Shown piece by piece: positions 41,661-43,780 of a stretch of 43,780 nucleotides of DNA. A program made the position numbers and the translations under genes. The notes below the pieces were generated by a model. The model did no database searches. It was not told where the DNA came from and was given only the letters and a program-made list of their open reading frames with translations. Position 1 is the stretch's first letter, and each line of letters starts with the position of its first letter. The stretch is from Paulinella micropora (Eukaryota; Cercozoa; Imbricatea; Euglyphida). The stretch spans positions 532,068 through 575,847 of the forward strand of contig BJOX01000322.1 of assembly GCA_009731375.1 (NCBI GenBank). The letters run 5' to 3'.

Positions 41661-42530
41661 TAATTTGTTTTTTCTTTTACGCTTCTCATCTTCTTATTGA
41701 ATTCCTCCATTTTATTTTATCTTTTGAGCTCTCCAGTTTTCTCGACTCTTGTGAGTGGCAAGTTTTTTATTCAAAAGTGTTTGCGTAAAATGAAGTCAAA
41801 TTTATTAAAGACTTGTTGCTAATTATATATATAAGTAATTTAAATACGCTTTTGATAATAACTGAAATCAATTGTAATTAAATCTGCGCTGGAAAACAGT
41901 TGGTATTGGTTGTATTAATATATGACTTAGTGAAATTTTGAAAAAGGATGTGGCAATTTTGAACTGAAGTTAATGATCTTAATATTAGTGTTATTATTAA
42001 TGAACTATATATATTTAGATTCTCCATGATTGATTATGACAGAAAAACAATATATCACGTTTTGTGACGTGCTTGCTTAATGTTTTTCCATTTTGACTTA
42101 GTGTAATAATACTGTGACCGGTCACGAAAATGTGAGTCACCGGGTGCCACCTGTCAACAATATTTTCTTGTGCAAAATGCAACAAAATCATACATAAATT
42201 CATTATTTTATTAAAACAAAGTTATTTGTTGAAAATTACATAAGTTTTCATGCAAAAATGAGGCAAAATCGATGCAGACTTGAGGCAAATATTTTGCCAC
42301 TATGTCACTGATTTTTTTTTGCATCTATATTTGCTTCTTTTCACTACCCACCAACTTGAAATTTCATAGTAAATTTAATTTTTATTATTTAGTAACGTTT
42401 AGTTATCAATAAAATACAAAAGACAAGCATAAAACTTGCTGGGATTTGCCTCACTCTTTTATCAATTTGCCTCATGCACTTGCGGCAAAAGGGACTAGTA
42501 CTTTTGGGCGGCGTGGATGTTATCTTGTGC
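41661..42530. other. AT-rich non-coding DNA
   Basis: About 70% A+T and no gene. TGAGGCAA/TTGCCTCA words recur at about 42258, 42280, 42446 and 42467. A TTTGCC...GGCAAA hairpin precedes GGGACTAGT near 42467-42500. Confidence 0.6.
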
Positions 42531-42571
42531 GAAGGAAGGGTGTTTCCGTGGCGAAACGTCAAGAACTTTGA

Positions 42572-42847
42572 CGACAACCAGCCCGCCTGGCCTTTGTTAC
42601 AACCCCTCTGGAGAAGAAGGGCCTGAGCTTAGAACCGTTCAAGGGGGACCCATTGGTGGAAGACGCCGACCTGGAACAGCTGTTTGTCCCGAAGCCCCGG
42701 GTGGGGGTGAACGAGTCCGGTGACGGTAAGAAGGCCCCGGATCCGGGGGAGCTTGATAGCTTCGATTCCGACGGCGAAGTGGAGGAAGTGACCTCTGAAC
42801 AGGAAGCCGCGAAAGCCGAGGACGAGGCATATGTAGGTTCTCCCTAG
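42572..42847 (+). CDS. Hypothetical acidic coding segment (partial)
   Basis: Open frame from just after a TGA at 42569 to TAG 42845-42847, with GC-rich codons unlike the AT-rich DNA on both sides. It reads FVTTPLEKKGLSLEPFKGDP, then DADLEQLFVPKPRVG and an acidic tail (DSFDSDGEVEEVTSEQEAA). The first ATG is absent or late, so this is likely an exon or a remnant. Composition resembles the Gag-like remnant ending at 40722, so it may be the continuation of that element past an insertion. Confidence 0.4.
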   Translation, partial: RQPARLAFVTTPLEKKGLSLEPFKGDPLVEDADLEQLFVPKPRVGVNESGDGKKAPDPGELDSFDSDGEVEEVTSEQEAAKAEDEAYVGSP

Positions 42848-43121
42848 TAAAAGTGGTCGGTAAAATACAAAAAAATATTCAGAACGCTACATTAAGATTT
42901 AAGAAATAAAAATGATACTAGTAAGTTGTAGTATGAATATCCTTACTAATGTTTCGTGAAGGAATAATTAAAAAATATAGATTTGACTACAAACGGTGAC
43001 TTCAAAGTTGCAGCAAACAAGTTGTAAAAAAGTCCTGAAAGATTTGGTGAACGGTGGCACAGAAACACTCGGCCCACCCCTCTTTTTGTTGGAAACAGTG
43101 TCGATCCGCTTGCCAAACGAC

Positions 43122-43580
43122 ATGAGCAAAAAGGAGGTTGAGGGGGTTGGGGATGCGGAGTCGCCTCCTGTGGTGGAGGGAAGTGACATCCCCAGCCCAA
43201 AAGCAACCACAGCTAAGGATTGGCGCAGTTGGTCCGTCCCACAGCTGGAATGCTGGGTCTCTGTGAATCGGCCTGATCACAAGCTGCCCAAACAGAACCG
43301 TCAAAAAGACCCCGCAACGGTGAGGAACAAAAGTGTGTTCTGTCTTCCTCTTGCTCATATCTTTTTGCATGTAGGGCAAATTCGTAACAACATGGAAGGA
43401 GCAATTGTTGCAGGAGGTTTGGGAGCTTAAAAGTATAGAAATTGAAGCCCCAGGCATAGGCGAAGTGAGGAAAAGTGCTAGAAATCCTCCTGGTCAGTTA
43501 CAACAAGAAGAGAGGAAGACTGAGTGTAATGAGCCCAAACAAACAAAAGTGGTGAAGGCCGAAGAGGTCACAACAACAGT

Positions 43581-43652
<72 letters not shown>

Positions 43653-43665
43653 ATACTATATCTGA
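43122..43665 (+). CDS. Hypothetical two-exon protein
   Basis: Exon 1 43122-43319 starts at ATG (MSKKEVEGVG), runs through DWRSWSVPQLECWVSVNRP and NRQKDPAT, and ends at a GTGAGG donor. Exon 2 43375 to 43665 begins after TGCATGTAG and continues in phase 0: GKFVTTWKEQLLQEVWELKS, a basic/polar stretch, then poly-Thr and poly-Ile encoded by (ACA)n and (ATA)n, and a TGA stop. Reading into the microsatellite suggests the true end may be an intron before it. The VPQLECWV...LPKQNR pattern loosely recalls SAP-like helix-turn-helix motifs, but I do not assign a function. The open frame extends upstream to about 42996 without another ATG. Confidence 0.5.
43567..43652. repeat. (ACA)n(ATA)n microsatellite
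   Basis: Trinucleotide tract at the end of the hypothetical gene's open frame. Confidence 0.95.
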
Positions 43666-43780
43666 GGCGTACTGATGCAGCTAATGGCATATCCTCAACG
43701 GACATAAGCCTCCAATACCCTTGTTCGAGGTCCTCCACCCCCCCAGTCTCTCGCCTGATGATCGGGGCCACCGATGGAGC

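Overview
This window is from a eukaryotic nuclear genome. It has spliced genes with many short GT-AG (and apparently some GC-AG) introns, a full-length Ty3/gypsy-type LTR retrotransposon, two decayed retroelement remnants, and an extreme load of microsatellites. Four assembly gaps (6646-6817, 15595-15604, 19982-20027, 21130-21441) sit inside or beside simple repeats. The intron density, the acidic and low-complexity proteins and the unusual retroelement Gag proteins suggest a protist or microbial alga (alveolate or stramenopile grade). The species cannot be fixed from the sequence alone.

Layout. 1-2540: two long fields of a 13-bp imperfect palindrome (AGTG-N5-CACT), repeated about 45-50 times at 21- or 23-bp spacing, around a 180-bp foldback and a short broken coding segment. 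2850-3740: microsatellites plus two phase-compatible exons of an acidic/Ser-rich host gene, cut by a 5'-truncated, frameshifted gypsy-type pol fragment (about 3740-5674). 5675-9000: mostly non-coding, with CGCGCAGGG boxes, an (AT)n tract with a gap, and a 59-bp tandem repeat.

9014-18378, minus strand: a DNAJC2/zuotin/MPP11-type co-chaperone gene. I could assemble about 25 exons, nearly all phase-consistent, giving a J domain, the zuotin-family central region, a charged coiled coil and two SANT domains. Almost every intron is filled with microsatellites, and several carry decayed duplicate copies of exon edges. 18550-20060: simple repeats. 20553-23210, plus strand: a gene or genes ending in a spliced MYND zinc finger.

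23552-34596: a diverged solo LTR, then a complete LTR retrotransposon of about 10.6 kb. It has 237-bp LTRs differing at one base, a 4-bp target duplication, a PBS and a polypurine tract. Gag, protease and pol lie in one reading frame interrupted only by a TGA and a TAA. Gag carries a CCCH-type finger, and pol ends in a domain shared with the older fragment at 5100-5560.

34600-37100: AT-rich non-coding DNA and a probable leader. 37102-40722: a frameshifted Gag-like polyprotein remnant with two CCCH fingers and zinc-knuckle motifs. 40932-41660: an acidic/coiled-coil ORF behind a splice acceptor. 42572-43665: an acidic coding segment and a two-exon hypothetical gene near the right edge.

The cellular genes are unrelated in function (ribosome-associated/chromatin chaperone, MYND adaptor, unknowns). 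What unifies the window is repeat invasion: microsatellites and retroelements have expanded into introns and intergenic DNA while the exon frames of the chaperone gene stay intact.
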